A stretch of DNA of 6,385 nucleotides from an uncultured Eubacteriales bacterium. GTDB taxonomy: Bacteria > Bacillota > Clostridia > Oscillospirales > CAG-272. This document shows, piece after piece, positions 6,065 through 6,385 of the stretch (position 1 is its first letter; each line of letters opens with the position of its first letter). Both the position numbers and the translations under genes were made by a program. The notes below the pieces were generated by a model. That model saw nothing but the letters and a program-made list of their open reading frames with translations, did not search any database and was not told the DNA's origin. The stretch covers positions 1-6,385 of the forward strand of contig USPP01000096.1 in NCBI GenBank assembly GCA_900556615.1, read 5' to 3'.

Positions 6065-6073
6065 ATTATAACA
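6065..6073 (-). promoter_or_regulatory. Extended -10 element just after rpoD
   Basis: The minus strand reads TGTTATAAT, with a perfect TATAAT at 6065-6070, starting 17 bases beyond the rpoD stop. The -35 position reads TAAACG and is poor. It could be a second, distal promoter for the lipoprotein gene (about 235 bases of leader) or the start of a small RNA. No terminator for rpoD is visible between the two genes. Confidence 0.35.
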
Positions 6074-6090
6074 AATAATTGCTGCGTCGT

Positions 6091-6385
6091 TTAATCGAGA
6101 TAATCCTTAAGCCGTTTCGACCTGCTGGGATGTCTCAGCTTACGAAGCGCCTTCGCCTCAATCTGTCTGATGCGCTCTCTGGTAATATGAAATTCCTTTC
6201 CCACCTCTTCAAGAGTTCTTGCGCGCCCGTCCTTAAGACCGAACCTCAGCTTCAACACCTCTTCCTCCCTCGGCGTCAGCGTATGAAGCACATCGTTCAG
6301 CTGCTCACTGAGCAGTCGCTGCGCGGCAGCATCCGCGGGCGCCGGCGTGGTATCGTCCTCGATAAAATCTCCGAGATGGCTGTCC
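6091..6385 (-). CDS. rpoD: RNA polymerase primary sigma factor RpoD/SigA, C-terminal part
   Basis: The gene enters from beyond the right edge. The visible 97 residues plus stop are the end of sigma region 3.2 and all of region 4. The segment begins [11 protein letters not shown], the conserved acidic linker that follows region 3, then [16 protein letters not shown]. Region 4.1 reads [15 protein letters not shown], and region 4.2, the helix-turn-helix that contacts the -35 element, reads [20 protein letters not shown] followed by [21 protein letters not shown]. This is the form of the essential housekeeping sigma factor of Firmicutes, not an alternative sigma. A GTG at 6291 inside the frame is an internal codon, not a start. 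The -35 sequences seen upstream of the lipoprotein and the 74-residue gene are of the kind this factor recognises. Confidence 0.97.
   Translation of the reverse strand, partial: DSHLGDFIEDDTTPAPADAAAQRLLSEQLNDVLHTLTPREEEVLKLRFGLKDGRARTLEEVGKEFHITRERIRQIEAKALRKLRHPSRSKRLKDYLD

Overview
The window looks like chromosomal DNA from a Gram-positive anaerobe of the class Clostridia, probably an Oscillospiraceae/Ruminococcaceae-type gut bacterium. The reasons are a housekeeping sigma factor ending in the low-GC Firmicutes form, a rubrerythrin, a DUF3737 protein, a DUF6514-like small protein, AT-rich intergenic regions with SigA-type promoters, and AGGAGG/AAAGGA ribosome binding sites. The taxonomic placement is inference from protein character, not from a marker search.

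Left part, plus strand: an unassigned segment (1-267), then a near-consensus promoter (268-296) driving a 74-residue DUF6514-like protein (353-577). Next come three closely packed perfect or near-perfect hairpins (642-743) in a stretch with no gene, and then a single-domain cupin (931-1362).

Middle, minus strand: a classical rubrerythrin (1732-2268) followed by a likely intrinsic terminator (1517-1548). The rubrerythrin gene lies between two inverted, diverged copies of a repeat of about 150 bp (1569-1717 and 2431-2580, roughly 80% identical by hand alignment). The right copy lies in the rubrerythrin leader and adds 101 spurious codons to its open frame. Next is a DUF3737 beta-helix protein (2662-3522).

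Right part, minus strand: an intergenic region of 424 bp with two hairpins, a 625-residue extracellular solute-binding lipoprotein with its own promoter (3947-5824), and the C-terminal 97 residues of the primary sigma factor RpoD/SigA (6091 to the window edge).

The genes do not form one pathway. Each appears to be its own transcription unit: oxidative-stress defence (rubrerythrin), nutrient capture (lipoprotein), core transcription (RpoD) and three poorly characterised proteins. I see no defence system, CRISPR array, tRNA, rRNA or transposase. The least explained signals are the inverted repeat pair around rubrerythrin and the hairpin cluster at 642-743.
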